Shown in pieces: positions 21,667 to 31,555 of a stretch of 64,000 nucleotides of DNA. The stretch comes from Shewanella psychromarinicola. GTDB taxonomy: Bacteria; Pseudomonadota; Gammaproteobacteria; Enterobacterales; Shewanellaceae. The notes beneath the pieces are model-generated. The model did not search any database and was not told where the DNA came from. It worked only from the letters and a program-made list of their open reading frames with translations. Location: NCBI RefSeq assembly GCF_003855155.1, contig NZ_CP034073.1, forward strand, positions 4,588,001-4,652,000, written 5' to 3'. Made by a program: the position numbers and the translations under genes. Numbering within the stretch: position 1 is the stretch's first letter; each line of letters begins with the position of its first letter.

Positions 21667-22464
21667 ATGAGTATTGTGATCAAAAATGCAGACGAAATAA
21701 TAAAGATGCGTGCAGCGGGTAAATTAGCGGCGCAAGTATTAGAAATAGTGGCCCCACATGTTAAGGCAGGAGTGACCACAAATGAATTAAATGAGATTTG
21801 TGCTCAATATACCGAAGAACAAGGGGCTATTTCTGCGCCATTGAATTACCACGGATTTCCGAAGTCTATTTGTACCTCGGTTAACGAAGTCGTCTGCCAC
21901 GGTATCCCTTGTGAATACGTCTTAAAAGATGGCGATATGATCAACCTTGATATTACTGTCATCAAAGACGGTTATCATGGTGATAGCTCAAAAATGTTTT
22001 TAATCGGCGAAGTGTCAGCAAAAGACAAACGTTTGAGTCGCATTGCCCAAGAAAGCTTGTATTTAGCCATTCGTAAAGTACGACCTGGTTTAAAATTAGG
22101 TGAAATTGGCACAACCATCGAAAAATTCATTAAGACAAGCAAAACAGGGCTTGATAAGTACTCCATCGTACAAGATTATTGTGGTCACGGTATTGGCACA
22201 GGGTTCCACGAAGAACCTCAAGTTGTTCATTATAAGAATAATGATAAAATCGTGCTAAGACCGGGTATGTGCTTTACGATCGAGCCAATGATCAATGCTG
22301 GTCGTCATACTACAGTATTGGATAAAAATGATAATTGGACGGTCACGACCTCTGATGGTAAGAATTCAGCACAGTGGGAACATACACTGTTAGTGACCCA
22401 AACCGGTGTAGAAGTGTTAACTTTGCGTGAAGAAGAAGACTTCCCACGGATCATTAACCACTAA
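21667..22464 (+). CDS. map: methionine aminopeptidase, type I
   Basis: Removes the initiator Met from nascent proteins. The 265-residue pita-bread enzyme has the family's metal ligands in INLDITVIKDGYHGD (two Asp), YCGHGIG (His), TIEPM (Glu) and the final WEHTLLVT (Glu). It is divergent from rpsB, its normal neighbour, with 349 bp between them holding both promoters and the rpsB leader. Confidence 0.97.
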   Translation: MSIVIKNADEIIKMRAAGKLAAQVLEIVAPHVKAGVTTNELNEICAQYTEEQGAISAPLNYHGFPKSICTSVNEVVCHGIPCEYVLKDGDMINLDITVIKDGYHGDSSKMFLIGEVSAKDKRLSRIAQESLYLAIRKVRPGLKLGEIGTTIEKFIKTSKTGLDKYSIVQDYCGHGIGTGFHEEPQVVHYKNNDKIVLRPGMCFTIEPMINAGRHTTVLDKNDNWTVTTSDGKNSAQWEHTLLVTQTGVEVLTLREEEDFPRIINH

Positions 22465-22488
22465 AGACTTAAATTAGTAAGGACATCA

Positions 22489-25062
22489 ATGAATACTGCG
22501 CTGGCCGCCAAAAACGCATTAATTGACTTAAACCAGCGCTTAGTTGAGCAATACACAGCAAAACATCCTATTGTTGATATTGTTAAACACCGTTGTCAAT
22601 TTGTTGATGCTTTACTAATGCAAGCTTGGCAAGATTTCTCATTAAATAATGGTCATCTTGCCCTCGTTGCCGTTGGCGGCTATGGCCGTGGTGAGCTGCA
22701 TCCACATTCAGACATTGACTTACTGTTTTTAGTTGACGATGAACAACTATCGCCAGAGATTGAAAACCAGCTGAGTCAACTTATTACTTATCTTTGGGAT
22801 ACTGGGCTTGAGATAGGCCACAGTGTTCGCACTATCTCGCAAACCATTGAGCAAGGCAAAGCAGACATCACCATTGCGACCAATCTGATCGAAGCCAGAT
22901 TACTCACCGGCAGTGAATTCCTATTTGACGTGTTATATGACGCCGTCCGTCAACAAGACTTTTGGCCCTCTTATGACTTTTATAACGCCAAGAAAGATGA
23001 ACAAACCGCGCGCCACAGTAAAGCCAGTGCCTTTGATTTAGAACCTAACATTAAAACCTGCCCTGGCGGATTACGCGATATTCAGACCATAGCATGGGTC
23101 GCGATGCGCCATTTTGATGCTGCTAAATTAGAAGATTTAGTCGAGCACGATTTTCTAGCGCCAGCCGAATTAGCTGAATTACTGGAATGCCAAAATTTTC
23201 TGTGGGAAATCCGTTTTGCACTCCACATCACCGCTAATCGTAACGAAAACCGTTTATTGTTCGATTTACAACGACAAATCGCCAGTTTATTAGGTTACGA
23301 AGATGCAACCCAATTAGCCGTCGAGCAGATGATGAAACGCTACTATCGCACGGTGCGCCGCGTGATGGAGCTTAATCAGATGCTGCTGCAATTGTTTAAG
23401 CGCGCCACATTAGGTCACACTCAAGCGTTAGAAATACAGCCCATTAGTGAGGTTTATCAACGTCGAGGTCGTTATATCGAAGTGTTGGATGACGATTTGT
23501 TTAGCTGTCATAACGAAGAAATATTACGTTTATTTCTACTGGTGGCTAAAAATTCCAATATCCAAGAAATCTATGCGCCCACGTTAAGATTATTGCGTAA
23601 TACTCGTAGATCACTAACATCACCCTTACAGGAAAACCCCGCGTGTCGAAAAGTGTTTATGGAGATCCTAAAACATCCACGAGGTATTGCTGCATTTTCA
23701 TTAATGCACCAACACGGTATTTTATCGTCTTACTTACCGGCTTGGCGCAAGATTGAAGGCCAGATGCAATTTGATTTATTTCATGCCTATACCGTTGATG
23801 AACACACCCATAGATTACTGCTCAATATTGACCGATTTTCACACGTTGAACAAAAAGATGAATTCCCACTGGGCGCCATCTTAATTAATCAATTACCGAA
23901 AAGAGGTTTATTGGTACTCGGGGCAATTTTTCATGATATTGCCAAAGGCCGTGGCGGCGATCACAGCAAATTAGGCTCAAAAGATGCCATCGATTTCTGT
24001 AAATTACATGGCATGAATGACCATGACGGACGTTTAGTGGCATGGTTAGTTGAAAATCACCTCGTGATGTCGATCACAGCTCAACGCAGAGATATTTCCG
24101 ATCCAGAAGTGGTTGCACTGTTTGCTGAAAAAGTCCGCGACGCAGCGCATTTAAGTTATTTATATTGCCTCACTGTCGCCGACATCTGTGCCACCAATGA
24201 GAAAACGTGGAATAATTGGAAAGGATCATTGCTGCGCGATTTGTATTTTTCAACCCAAAGAGTATTAGCTCGGGGTAAAGAAAAACCAGTCGATGTTAAA
24301 GCGCGAGTTAAAGAGATCCAAGCCAAAGCTAAAAAAGAACTTATTCGTCGTGGCCTAAAAGAAAAAGACATGGATGCACTCTGGACACGTTTCAAAGCAG
24401 AATACTTTTTACGCCATCAACCGACTCAAGTGGCTTGGCACGCAGAAGCCATTTTAAAACATCATCACGACGAGCCATTAGTGTTAATGTCAAAGCATAC
24501 CACTCGAGGTGGTACAGAACTCTTTGTCTACAGCAAAGATAAACCCAAACTTTTTGCCACCGTGATGACGGTTTTAGACAATAAAAATATCAATGTTCAT
24601 GACGCTAACATCATGACATCAAAAGATGATTATGCACTCGACACCTTTGTGATTTTAGAACAAGATGGCGAACCGATTATCCAATTATCGCGCATTCAAA
24701 GTATCCGTAAAGCACTCGAAAAAGCCTTGGCTACTGAAAACCCAAAACTGCCGAAGTTTAGAAAATTAGCCCGGATCATGAAACCTTTTAATGTTGCCAC
24801 TCATGTGAGTTTCTTACCCAGTGCTCGCCATGGTACAAGTATGATGGAATTAATCACCTTAGACACGCCTGGCCTATTGGCCAAAGTCGGTGACATTCTC
24901 TATCGTTGTAATGTGACACTATTGGCGGCTAAAATTACCACTATTGGTGAACGTGCAGAAGACTTTTTTATTTTACAAAACCAAAGTGCTTCAGCCCTAG
25001 ATGAGCAACAACAACAGCAATTGTCTGCTGCGCTAACACTTGCACTAAAATCATCTAACTAA
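22489..25062 (+). CDS. glnD: [protein-PII] uridylyltransferase / uridylyl-removing enzyme
   Basis: Nitrogen sensor that uridylylates PII (GlnB/GlnK) when glutamine is low and removes the group when it is high. The 857-residue protein has a nucleotidyltransferase domain with [19 protein letters not shown] near residue 65, a central PII-UT domain, an HD phosphohydrolase domain ([12 protein letters not shown] near 485) and two C-terminal ACT domains that bind glutamine. It follows map by 24 bp and precedes dapD by 50 bp, a conserved map-glnD-dapD order. Confidence 0.97.
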   Translation: MNTALAAKNALIDLNQRLVEQYTAKHPIVDIVKHRCQFVDALLMQAWQDFSLNNGHLALVAVGGYGRGELHPHSDIDLLFLVDDEQLSPEIENQLSQLITYLWDTGLEIGHSVRTISQTIEQGKADITIATNLIEARLLTGSEFLFDVLYDAVRQQDFWPSYDFYNAKKDEQTARHSKASAFDLEPNIKTCPGGLRDIQTIAWVAMRHFDAAKLEDLVEHDFLAPAELAELLECQNFLWEIRFALHITANRNENRLLFDLQRQIASLLGYEDATQLAVEQMMKRYYRTVRRVMELNQMLLQLFKRATLGHTQALEIQPISEVYQRRGRYIEVLDDDLFSCHNEEILRLFLLVAKNSNIQEIYAPTLRLLRNTRRSLTSPLQENPACRKVFMEILKHPRGIAAFSLMHQHGILSSYLPAWRKIEGQMQFDLFHAYTVDEHTHRLLLNIDRFSHVEQKDEFPLGAILINQLPKRGLLVLGAIFHDIAKGRGGDHSKLGSKDAIDFCKLHGMNDHDGRLVAWLVENHLVMSITAQRRDISDPEVVALFAEKVRDAAHLSYLYCLTVADICATNEKTWNNWKGSLLRDLYFSTQRVLARGKEKPVDVKARVKEIQAKAKKELIRRGLKEKDMDALWTRFKAEYFLRHQPTQVAWHAEAILKHHHDEPLVLMSKHTTRGGTELFVYSKDKPKLFATVMTVLDNKNINVHDANIMTSKDDYALDTFVILEQDGEPIIQLSRIQSIRKALEKALATENPKLPKFRKLARIMKPFNVATHVSFLPSARHGTSMMELITLDTPGLLAKVGDILYRCNVTLLAAKITTIGERAEDFFILQNQSASALDEQQQQQLSAALTLALKSSN

Positions 25063-25112
25063 TTTTTAACCTTACTATTATGCTACTAATCATTTAATAC
25101 CGGGAGAAAACA

Positions 25113-25937
25113 ATGGAGGCTTTACGCCAACGCATTGAAACAGCATTCGAAACACGTCAAAACATCTCACCATCTAACGTAGAACCAAGTGTTCGCGCCG
25201 ATGTTGAAACCGTGATCAATATGCTCGATAAAGGCCAAGTTCGTGTTGCAGAAAAAATTGCTGGTGAATGGCATGTCCACCAATGGCTCAAAAAAGCCGT
25301 ACTACTGTCTTTTCGCATCTTTGATAACAGCGTGATTGACGGTGGTGACACCAAGTATTTCGACAAAGTCCCGCAGAAATTTGCCGATTATGACGAAGCT
25401 CGTTTTAAAGCAGAAGGGATCCGTGTTGTGCCACCCGCAACCGTTCGTAAAGGCTCATTTATCGGTAAAAATACTGTATTAATGCCATCTTACGTTAACT
25501 TAGGCGCTTATGTTGATGAAGGCACTATGGTTGATACATGGGCAACGGTTGGTTCCTGCGCACAGATTGGTAAAAACGTTCACTTATCTGGTGGGGTTGG
25601 GATCGGTGGTGTATTAGAGCCGTTACAAGCTGGCCCAACCATCATTGAAGACAACTGCTTTATTGGCGCTCGCAGCGAAATCGTTGAGGGTGTGGTGGTT
25701 GAAGAAGGTAGCGTGATTTCAATGGGCGTTTACATTGGTCAAAGCACCCGAATTTTTGATCGCGAAACCGGCCAAGTGCATTATGGTCGCATTCCAGCAG
25801 GATCGGTTGTGGTATCAGGTAACTTGCCATCGGCTTGTGGCACTTACAGCTTATATGCGGCGATTATTGTTAAAAAGGTCGATGCGAAAACCCGTGGTAA
25901 AGTCGGGATCAATGAACTATTACGGATCGTTGATTAA
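25113..25937 (+). CDS. dapD: tetrahydrodipicolinate N-succinyltransferase
   Basis: Succinylates tetrahydrodipicolinate in lysine and meso-diaminopimelate synthesis. The 274-residue trimeric protein has an N-terminal helical domain and hexapeptide repeats ([36 protein letters not shown]). A GGGAG-containing ribosome binding site lies 7 nt before the ATG. A terminator follows. Confidence 0.97.
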   Translation: MEALRQRIETAFETRQNISPSNVEPSVRADVETVINMLDKGQVRVAEKIAGEWHVHQWLKKAVLLSFRIFDNSVIDGGDTKYFDKVPQKFADYDEARFKAEGIRVVPPATVRKGSFIGKNTVLMPSYVNLGAYVDEGTMVDTWATVGSCAQIGKNVHLSGGVGIGGVLEPLQAGPTIIEDNCFIGARSEIVEGVVVEEGSVISMGVYIGQSTRIFDRETGQVHYGRIPAGSVVVSGNLPSACGTYSLYAAIIVKKVDAKTRGKVGINELLRIVD

Positions 25938-25957
25938 TTGATCTTTGATGAAATAAT

Positions 25958-25982
25958 AAGGCTCAATGAATTATTGAGCCTT
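25958..25982 (+). terminator. terminator after dapD
   Basis: Stem AAGGCTCAAT/ATTGAGCCTT with a 5-nt loop and a T-run ends the map-glnD-dapD transcript. Confidence 0.88.
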
Positions 25983-26204
25983 TTCATACAATTAGCTTTT
26001 ATTCACTAGAAAAAACATGATAATAAAAAATAAGCCCTTTTCTTTCAACTAGTTATGTGGCGACACTCTGAATGCGACACGATTTGTTACTCCCAGTTAC
26101 ATTTTGTCGAACTGAGGGGGGTTTGTTACACAAAGTGACACCAATTACACTTCATTTCTAGGTGAAAATGGCCTTTACTTTAAAGGTTAGGTAAAGGAGT
26201 CACT

Positions 26205-26549
26205 ATGAAAACTATTATCGTACTTACAGCCTTATCCTTATCACTTTGGTCAATGAACAGCCAAGCTGCTATGGATCCCAATGTAGAAAACACCTTAATT
26301 GCCGTCTGTAAAGCTGGCGCTAGCAATAAGGTATTCCAATTTAATGACACAATGAAAAGCTATCGTATCAATAAGGCTAGGATCTTTCCTCGCCTCGTTT
26401 GTAACGGCGAAAGTTTTCATCAATTTACCCTTAGTCGCAATGCCGATAAAACAGCCCGTTTAATTGCGCCCTATGCCGAAGCTCATGTCAGCATTCGTGA
26501 CTTAGCTTATCTAGGTGAGACCCAGCCTTTATATGATGTTCGCTATTAA
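26205..26549 (+). CDS. small exported DUF3718 family protein
   Basis: A 114-residue protein with a clear signal peptide (hydrophobic TIIVLTALSLSLW, cleavage after NSQA near residue 21). The mature part has two Cys residues (VCKAG and LVCNG) that could form a disulfide, and resembles the DUF3718 family of Shewanella and relatives, of unknown function. AAAGGAG lies 6 nt before the start. It stands alone, with 267 bp of AT-rich sequence upstream and no clear operon partner. Confidence 0.85.
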   Translation: MKTIIVLTALSLSLWSMNSQAAMDPNVENTLIAVCKAGASNKVFQFNDTMKSYRINKARIFPRLVCNGESFHQFTLSRNADKTARLIAPYAEAHVSIRDLAYLGETQPLYDVRY

Positions 26550-26942
26550 CAATAATACTTGTAATAACCCTTAACCACCTAACAATGAAGACAATCCGTA
26601 TTAACCCATATACACCTAAGCCAATATTTACCCCTATAAATCACCAAGCTAAATTCATAATCTATAGCGCCGCAGGGATGCGGCTCTAGGCGCTAAAATG
26701 CATCTAAAAATGAGTCTATCAACATTAATAAGCGTTAAATGACCATTAATAAGAGAGTTGCAATGCCTCCCCCCTGAAGCCTAGTCAAACATCGAGTACC
26801 GTCATTGCAACGCAATGAATTTTTAGTCTATTTTTAAATACTAATCCTAAAAAGCGATTGTTTGAGTCGGTAAATCATCTTGGTTAAAAATGTTATTGCT
26901 GCAATGCTATGATTTAGATGCTGTGCTTTAAAACACTTTATT
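26550..26942. other. intergenic region with a REP-like double hairpin
   Basis: No gene is seen in these 393 bp. The notable element is at 26665-26695: outer arms TAGCGCC/GGCGCTA enclose an inner hairpin GCCGCA-GGGA-TGCGGC (26669-26684). This is the form of small mobile palindromic (REP/BIME-like) units, though only one copy is visible here. The rest is AT-rich and without evident signals. Confidence 0.5.
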
Positions 26943-27815
26943 TTAAAATACTACGGTCTTATTACCGTACACCACAACTTGCTCGTTGAGAACTAATTGC
27001 AATGCTTTGCTTAATACACTTTTTTCAACATCACGGCCATTATGAGCTAACTCTTCAGCGCTAAAGCTGTGGTCAACCGAAATCACATCTTGTTTAATAA
27101 TAGGCCCTTCATCAAGATTGTTATTCACGAAATGAGCGGTGGCACCGATGATTTTAACACCGCGATCCCAGGCTTGTTTGTAAGGTGATGCACCAATAAA
27201 AGCCGGCAGAAACGAATGATGAATATTAATAATTTTATCTGGAAATGCTGACACAAACTCAGGCGTTAGCACTCGCATATATTTAGCTAACACTAAAAAG
27301 TCGGTATCATAAGGTTTAATCACCGCTAACATCGCCTGCTCATGTTCCTGGCGATTTAAGCCTTCATGGCTAACATAATGAAATGGAATATTAAACTTTT
27401 CAGTTAATTGTTGCAGCACATCATAATTACCCACTACAGCAGCAATCTCAACATCTAAGCCGCCGTAATAAGACTTCATTAAAATATCACCTAAACAATG
27501 CGCTTCTTTGGTCACCATGATAACAATGCGCTTTTTACCCGTATCGACTAGCCTCATGCGATTTTGAGCAGGCAAGACATCACGTAATTCAGTTAATAGG
27601 CGCTCATCATCAAACAGGCCTTCAAGCTCTGCGCGCATAAAAAAGCGACCTTGAGTATGGTCAACGAATTCGGTGTTTTTAATAATATTTAATTGATGAG
27701 CGAAACAAACGTTGGTGATTTTGGCAATTAACCCCTGAGCATCAGCACAATCGGTTATCAACACTTTTCGCTGTAATTTGGCTGGATTAATAATGGTTTT
27801 ATCTTGATGGCTCAC
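26943..27815 (-). CDS. purU: formyltetrahydrofolate deformylase
   Basis: Hydrolyses 10-formyl-THF to formate and THF, balancing one-carbon pools. It has an N-terminal ACT domain (about 10-90) and a formyl-transferase-like catalytic domain with HHSFLPAFIGASPYKQAW and the GATAHFV segment. I chose the GTG at 27815 (VSHQDKT, 290 residues) because AGGAG lies 8 nt upstream. The frame extends 17 codons further to an ATG at 27866 without such support. Confidence 0.94.
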   Translation of the reverse strand: MSHQDKTIINPAKLQRKVLITDCADAQGLIAKITNVCFAHQLNIIKNTEFVDHTQGRFFMRAELEGLFDDERLLTELRDVLPAQNRMRLVDTGKKRIVIMVTKEAHCLGDILMKSYYGGLDVEIAAVVGNYDVLQQLTEKFNIPFHYVSHEGLNRQEHEQAMLAVIKPYDTDFLVLAKYMRVLTPEFVSAFPDKIINIHHSFLPAFIGASPYKQAWDRGVKIIGATAHFVNNNLDEGPIIKQDVISVDHSFSAEELAHNGRDVEKSVLSKALQLVLNEQVVVYGNKTVVF

Positions 27816-27911
27816 GCGTACAACTCCTGTTAAATGACGGCCTAACAGTGTGCCATTGAAATACAAATTTGGGGGATGTTTTTAATGGGAATGACTCATA
27901 AAAGATAAAAA

Positions 27912-27935
27912 AGGTTTGTTTAAAAACAAAAACCT
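27912..27935 (-). terminator. terminator after the PTS gene
   Basis: A hairpin of AGGTTT/AAACCT type with A/T-rich inner pairs is followed on the minus strand by TTTTTT. It lies in the gap between the PTS gene and purU and probably ends the yqcA-PTS transcript. Confidence 0.6.
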
Positions 27936-27980
27936 CAAAAATGCACTACAAGTGAATCAAAAATGCTACAACCATCCGAG

Positions 27981-29459
27981 CTAACGTCGAGAGTCTAGAT
28001 ATTTTTGCAGTAATTTACGCAGTGTTTCAGCCTTGGTGCCATAGACCACTTGTACGCCTTTGCCCATGACCACCACGCCTTTGGCCCCTAAACGCATTAA
28101 TCTCGCTTTATCGATTAAATCAGCTTGATTAACACTAATACGTAAGCGGGTTAAACACGCATTAATCTCAACAATATTCTCGCGACCACCTAAGGCTGAA
28201 ATCATCGCGCGTAAACTCTCTTTTGGCTCTGCAGGGTGATGACTTGGCTCTATTCGTCCTGGTGTTTTTAAATTAAAGGCTAAAATACTGGCCCTGAAGA
28301 TAGCGTAATAGATTAATGCTGTCAGCGGCCCAAGCAACCAGATCCAATGGGTATTGGCAGAGCGAGAAAACAATAAACTAAAATCGACTAAGCCATGGGA
28401 AAACACAATGCTGTGATGTACTTCGAGTAAAATACACACGCTATAAGCAATACCGGTCAGTAATGCATGCACAATAAAGAGAATGGGCGCGACAAACATA
28501 AAGGCAAATTCTATTGGCTCGGTCACTCCAGTCAACCAACTTGCCGTAGCCGCAGATAACATAATCCCTGCAACCCGATTGCGCTGAGGTTTATCTGCGC
28601 AACGCCAAATAGCTAGCGCTGCAGCAGGTAAGCCCCACATTTTAATTAAGTAACCTCCGGCGAGATTTCCCGCCAACGGATCACCGGCTAAATAACGAGC
28701 CACCTCACCTTTTACCACGGTGCCTTGGTTAATGTACTGTCCTACTTCAAGATAAAATGGCGCATTCCAAATATGATGTAATCCGAGTGGAATTAATAAA
28801 CGTTCAACGGTGCCATAAACACCAAACGCAATGGCGGGATCTTGGTATACAGACCAATCAGAAAGATTTTCAATAACATGCGACAAAGGCGGCCAGACAT
28901 GGACCAGCAAATAGGCCAGCACCATAGACAGAGGAATAACAATTATGGGTGCACTACGACGGCCTTCAAAAAATGAAAAAATAGCCGGTAATTTAACATG
29001 TTGACTGATTCTAACCGCTAGGCAAGTGATTGCCCCAACTAACATTCCACCCGCAATACCGGTATCAATAGTTTGCATGCCCCACAGTGGCCGTGAGACT
29101 AAACCATATATGTCGGTCAGGGCACCCATGGTGGATAAAAACACCCCAAAACCAAACACGGCAGAAAATGCGGCAATGCCTTGATCTCGACAAAATCCGA
29201 TGGCCACCGCGACACTAAATAATAAAGGCATCATAGTAAATACCAGATTACCTACTGCAAACAACACAGTATTTAATTCTGGCGGAATAAATGACAATGG
29301 ATTGACAGTTAAGCCTAGCATTACCCCTGCTGCAGGCAAGATCGCAATCGGGATCAATAGCGCCTGGCTTAGGCGCTGGGCAAACTTAAACCACTGCTGG
29401 GTAATAAAATTTACACTACGTTTTCCGATGTGACGGCGTTGTGCCAACTGGCTATCCAT
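27981..29459 (-). CDS. PTS glucose/N-acetylglucosamine-type EIICB component
   Basis: Sugar-transporting phosphotransferase permease. The 492-residue protein has an EIIC membrane domain with about ten hydrophobic segments, including LGLHHIWNAPFY and the substrate-site motif TGVTEPIEFAF, then an EIIB domain with the phosphorylated Cys435 in NACLTRLRIS. No EIIA domain is fused, so it must use a separate EIIA (Crr type). The exact sugar cannot be decided; ptsG and nagE share this layout. The start overlaps the end of yqcA by 49 nt, which is unusual, and a later start is not obvious. Confidence 0.9.
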   Translation of the reverse strand: MDSQLAQRRHIGKRSVNFITQQWFKFAQRLSQALLIPIAILPAAGVMLGLTVNPLSFIPPELNTVLFAVGNLVFTMMPLLFSVAVAIGFCRDQGIAAFSAVFGFGVFLSTMGALTDIYGLVSRPLWGMQTIDTGIAGGMLVGAITCLAVRISQHVKLPAIFSFFEGRRSAPIIVIPLSMVLAYLLVHVWPPLSHVIENLSDWSVYQDPAIAFGVYGTVERLLIPLGLHHIWNAPFYLEVGQYINQGTVVKGEVARYLAGDPLAGNLAGGYLIKMWGLPAAALAIWRCADKPQRNRVAGIMLSAATASWLTGVTEPIEFAFMFVAPILFIVHALLTGIAYSVCILLEVHHSIVFSHGLVDFSLLFSRSANTHWIWLLGPLTALIYYAIFRASILAFNLKTPGRIEPSHHPAEPKESLRAMISALGGRENIVEINACLTRLRISVNQADLIDKARLMRLGAKGVVVMGKGVQVVYGTKAETLRKLLQKYLDSRR

Positions 29460-29875
29460 TTTTTAGCTTCTGTTTCTGGTTCCATCGTTTCACAGGCATC
29501 AATCTCTAATCGTTCAGTAAGCGGTGTGGCTCCTAGCTCTGTTAACAATTGATCAAATTGCTTAATAGCCCCGCAAAAAGTGTCATAACTTGAATCACCT
29601 AATCCTATTAGGCTGTATTGCAATAATGGTAAATACGGTGCACTGGATTTAAGCTCGTTAAACCAAGGAAAAATATCTTCAGGTACCTCCCCTTCGCCAG
29701 TGGTTGAAGACACGATAATCAATAGCTCATCTTGAGGAGGTACAAAACCAGATAATTCATTAGGTTGCCAAAGTTTAGTGGTAAAACCTAACGTTGCAAT
29801 TGCCTTAGTCACTGTTTCAGCTGTAAATTGTGCACTACCATAAACGGTACCAAAAACAACGTTGACCTTTTTCAT
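29411..29875 (-). CDS. yqcA: flavodoxin YqcA (MioC-like)
   Basis: Short-chain flavodoxin of 154 residues. The FMN phosphate loop is GTVYGSAQFTAE near residue 9, followed by SSTTGEGEVPEDIFPWF and GLGDSSYDTFCGA. It lies close to truC and yqcC as in E. coli, where yqcA sits beside truC, so it is named by both sequence and neighbours. Partners are unknown. Confidence 0.88.
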   Translation of the reverse strand: MKKVNVVFGTVYGSAQFTAETVTKAIATLGFTTKLWQPNELSGFVPPQDELLIIVSSTTGEGEVPEDIFPWFNELKSSAPYLPLLQYSLIGLGDSSYDTFCGAIKQFDQLLTELGATPLTERLEIDACETMEPETEAKKWIASWHNAVTSENVV

Positions 29876-30046
29876 GGTATACTTTCCCCTTAAATGAAAT
29901 GCGATATAAAATACCTTGAGTCTTAATAACTTACCTTACTGTATTCTTTTGGTCTCTCGCAAGTGTCTTTTATAGTATGTTGTTTAATTGGACCGCCCAA
30001 CGCAGGTTGGTTTAATATAAAGCAACGCAGTAACGGAACCAAGACG

Positions 30047-30208
30047 ATGCGACAACTGAGCAGAAAGCGAAAATTAAAACTCCAACACAAATTCGCCCAC
30101 ATTCGCCGCAACTATTATTTCCACATGGAGCAAAAGCAACACGAGAGCTTACCGCCCATCGCGGAATTTGAAAAACTCAAAGCCTTGCTGGCTGATCGAA
30201 TGAATTAG
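30047..30208 (+). CDS. small basic protein of unknown function
   Basis: A 53-residue frame from the ATG at 30047, rich in Lys/Arg at the N-terminus (RQLSRKRKLKLQHKF) with a more acidic C-terminal half. It lies between divergent yqcA and convergent truC, overlapping the truC 3' end by 4 nt. The same frame extends to a GTG at 29963, adding 28 less convincing residues. Only a weak GGA precedes the ATG. It could be a conserved small protein; I do not recognise a family. Confidence 0.4.
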   Translation: MRQLSRKRKLKLQHKFAHIRRNYYFHMEQKQHESLPPIAEFEKLKALLADRMN

Positions 30209-31095
30209 CTTAATAAGATACTTGGTATCGATGATAATTGATCATCACCCCAGCCAAACTCGCTGAAAATATCTAACCACTCAGACTCTAGTTCCGTCTC
30301 TATGTGCATTGCTTGCTGCGTTACAGGATGCACAAACTGTAAGCTTTTGGCTATGAGCCATAGGCGATTAACATGGAAGTGCTCACGAAAAAACTTATTT
30401 TGCTTGCCATCGCCATGGGTGGTATCACCGACTATTGGATGACGTAAGTGCGCCATATGGCGACGTAACTGATGCTTTCGCCCTGTGTGGGGACTGAGTC
30501 TTACCAATCCGTAACGACTAGTTGGATAGCGACCTGAACTAAAAGGTATTTCGGTATTCAATAATGGTTGATAATCCGTCACCGCTTCTTGTGCCGCTTT
30601 ATTGGGATCAACATGCTTATCGCCCAAATCATCAAACTCTTGTTTAAGGGCATAATCTAAGATACCAGACTCATGCATGTTGCCACGAACGATGGCTAAG
30701 TATTGCTTCTTAATACTGTGATCGGCAAATTGTTCACACAACAGCCGGGCCACCTCACTGGATTTAGCAAACAGCAACACTCCAGATGTAGGTCGATCAA
30801 GGCGGTGCACCGGAAAAACATGGCACCCCACCAAATCACGGGTCATCTGCATCGCAAAAAAGCGCTCTCTACGGGCTAAATAACTGCGATGAACTAATAA
30901 ACCCGCCGGTTTATGTATCGCTACAATATGCTCGTCTTCAAATAATATATCGATATGAGGAGGCGGTAAGTCGTCATCGTGTTCGGTGTCTGCAGCAGAG
31001 GCATCATCAATGTCGTCTGAGCTTCTTTGATCACATAAGTCATCATTATCCAATGAGTATTCAACATCGTTATCTTTTGAGATCATGTTTATCAC
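30205..31095 (-). CDS. truC: tRNA pseudouridine(65) synthase TruC
   Basis: RluA-family pseudouridine synthase that modifies U65 of certain tRNAs. The catalytic motif HRLDRPTSGVLLFAKS and the VRLSPHTGRKHQLRRHM motif are intact. At 296 residues it is longer than E. coli TruC because of an acidic N-terminal extension of about 45 residues rich in Asp; an internal start may be used. It is next to yqcC, as in E. coli. Confidence 0.93.
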   Translation of the reverse strand: MINMISKDNDVEYSLDNDDLCDQRSSDDIDDASAADTEHDDDLPPPHIDILFEDEHIVAIHKPAGLLVHRSYLARRERFFAMQMTRDLVGCHVFPVHRLDRPTSGVLLFAKSSEVARLLCEQFADHSIKKQYLAIVRGNMHESGILDYALKQEFDDLGDKHVDPNKAAQEAVTDYQPLLNTEIPFSSGRYPTSRYGLVRLSPHTGRKHQLRRHMAHLRHPIVGDTTHGDGKQNKFFREHFHVNRLWLIAKSLQFVHPVTQQAMHIETELESEWLDIFSEFGWGDDQLSSIPSILLS

Positions 31096-31144
31096 TTTCT
31101 TATTTTGTATTGGCCAAATGTGATGACGTTTATGGGTAGTTCGC

Positions 31145-31462
31145 TTAACGCTGACTTAGCAAGGCGTCAAATTGTTGTAGCTGGGTAATCATAACACTAC
31201 CATGGGGCTTACTTTGCCACACATGTTCAGCCATTGGAGCCAAGGCCATATTGGTTGGCAAAGGTTGTCGCAGCACAATAAGCTCAGTCATTTTGGGAAT
31301 GAAAATAAACTGCAGCCATTGCTCAAATGCCATTACATCGCAGCAAAATGGCGCCGTGCTGGTCATAGCAGATACAGATGGTGAAATATCAGACCAAAGC
31401 TGAAAATCCTTAAGCAATTGTTCTAATTTAATTAAATGATTTTTACTGGTTAAATAAAGCAT
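31145..31462 (-). CDS. yqcC: YqcC family protein (DUF446)
   Basis: Small helical protein of about 105 residues with the family pattern LLKDFQLW, PFCCDVMAFEQWLQFIFIPKM and LAPMAEHVW. Function is unknown; in E. coli it is coded with truC and syd. The frame extends to an ATG at 31507 (120 residues); I prefer the ATG at 31462 because it leaves the usual short lead before the first conserved helix. Neither start has a good ribosome binding site. Confidence 0.85.
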   Translation of the reverse strand: MLYLTSKNHLIKLEQLLKDFQLWSDISPSVSAMTSTAPFCCDVMAFEQWLQFIFIPKMTELIVLRQPLPTNMALAPMAEHVWQSKPHGSVMITQLQQFDALLSQR

Positions 31463-31555
31463 AAAAGTGAACAACAACATCAAGGCTAAGTCGGAATATG
31501 ATATCATTTAGTCAATTGAATACCCATCCAACTTCTTTGATTTAGTGACAACACC

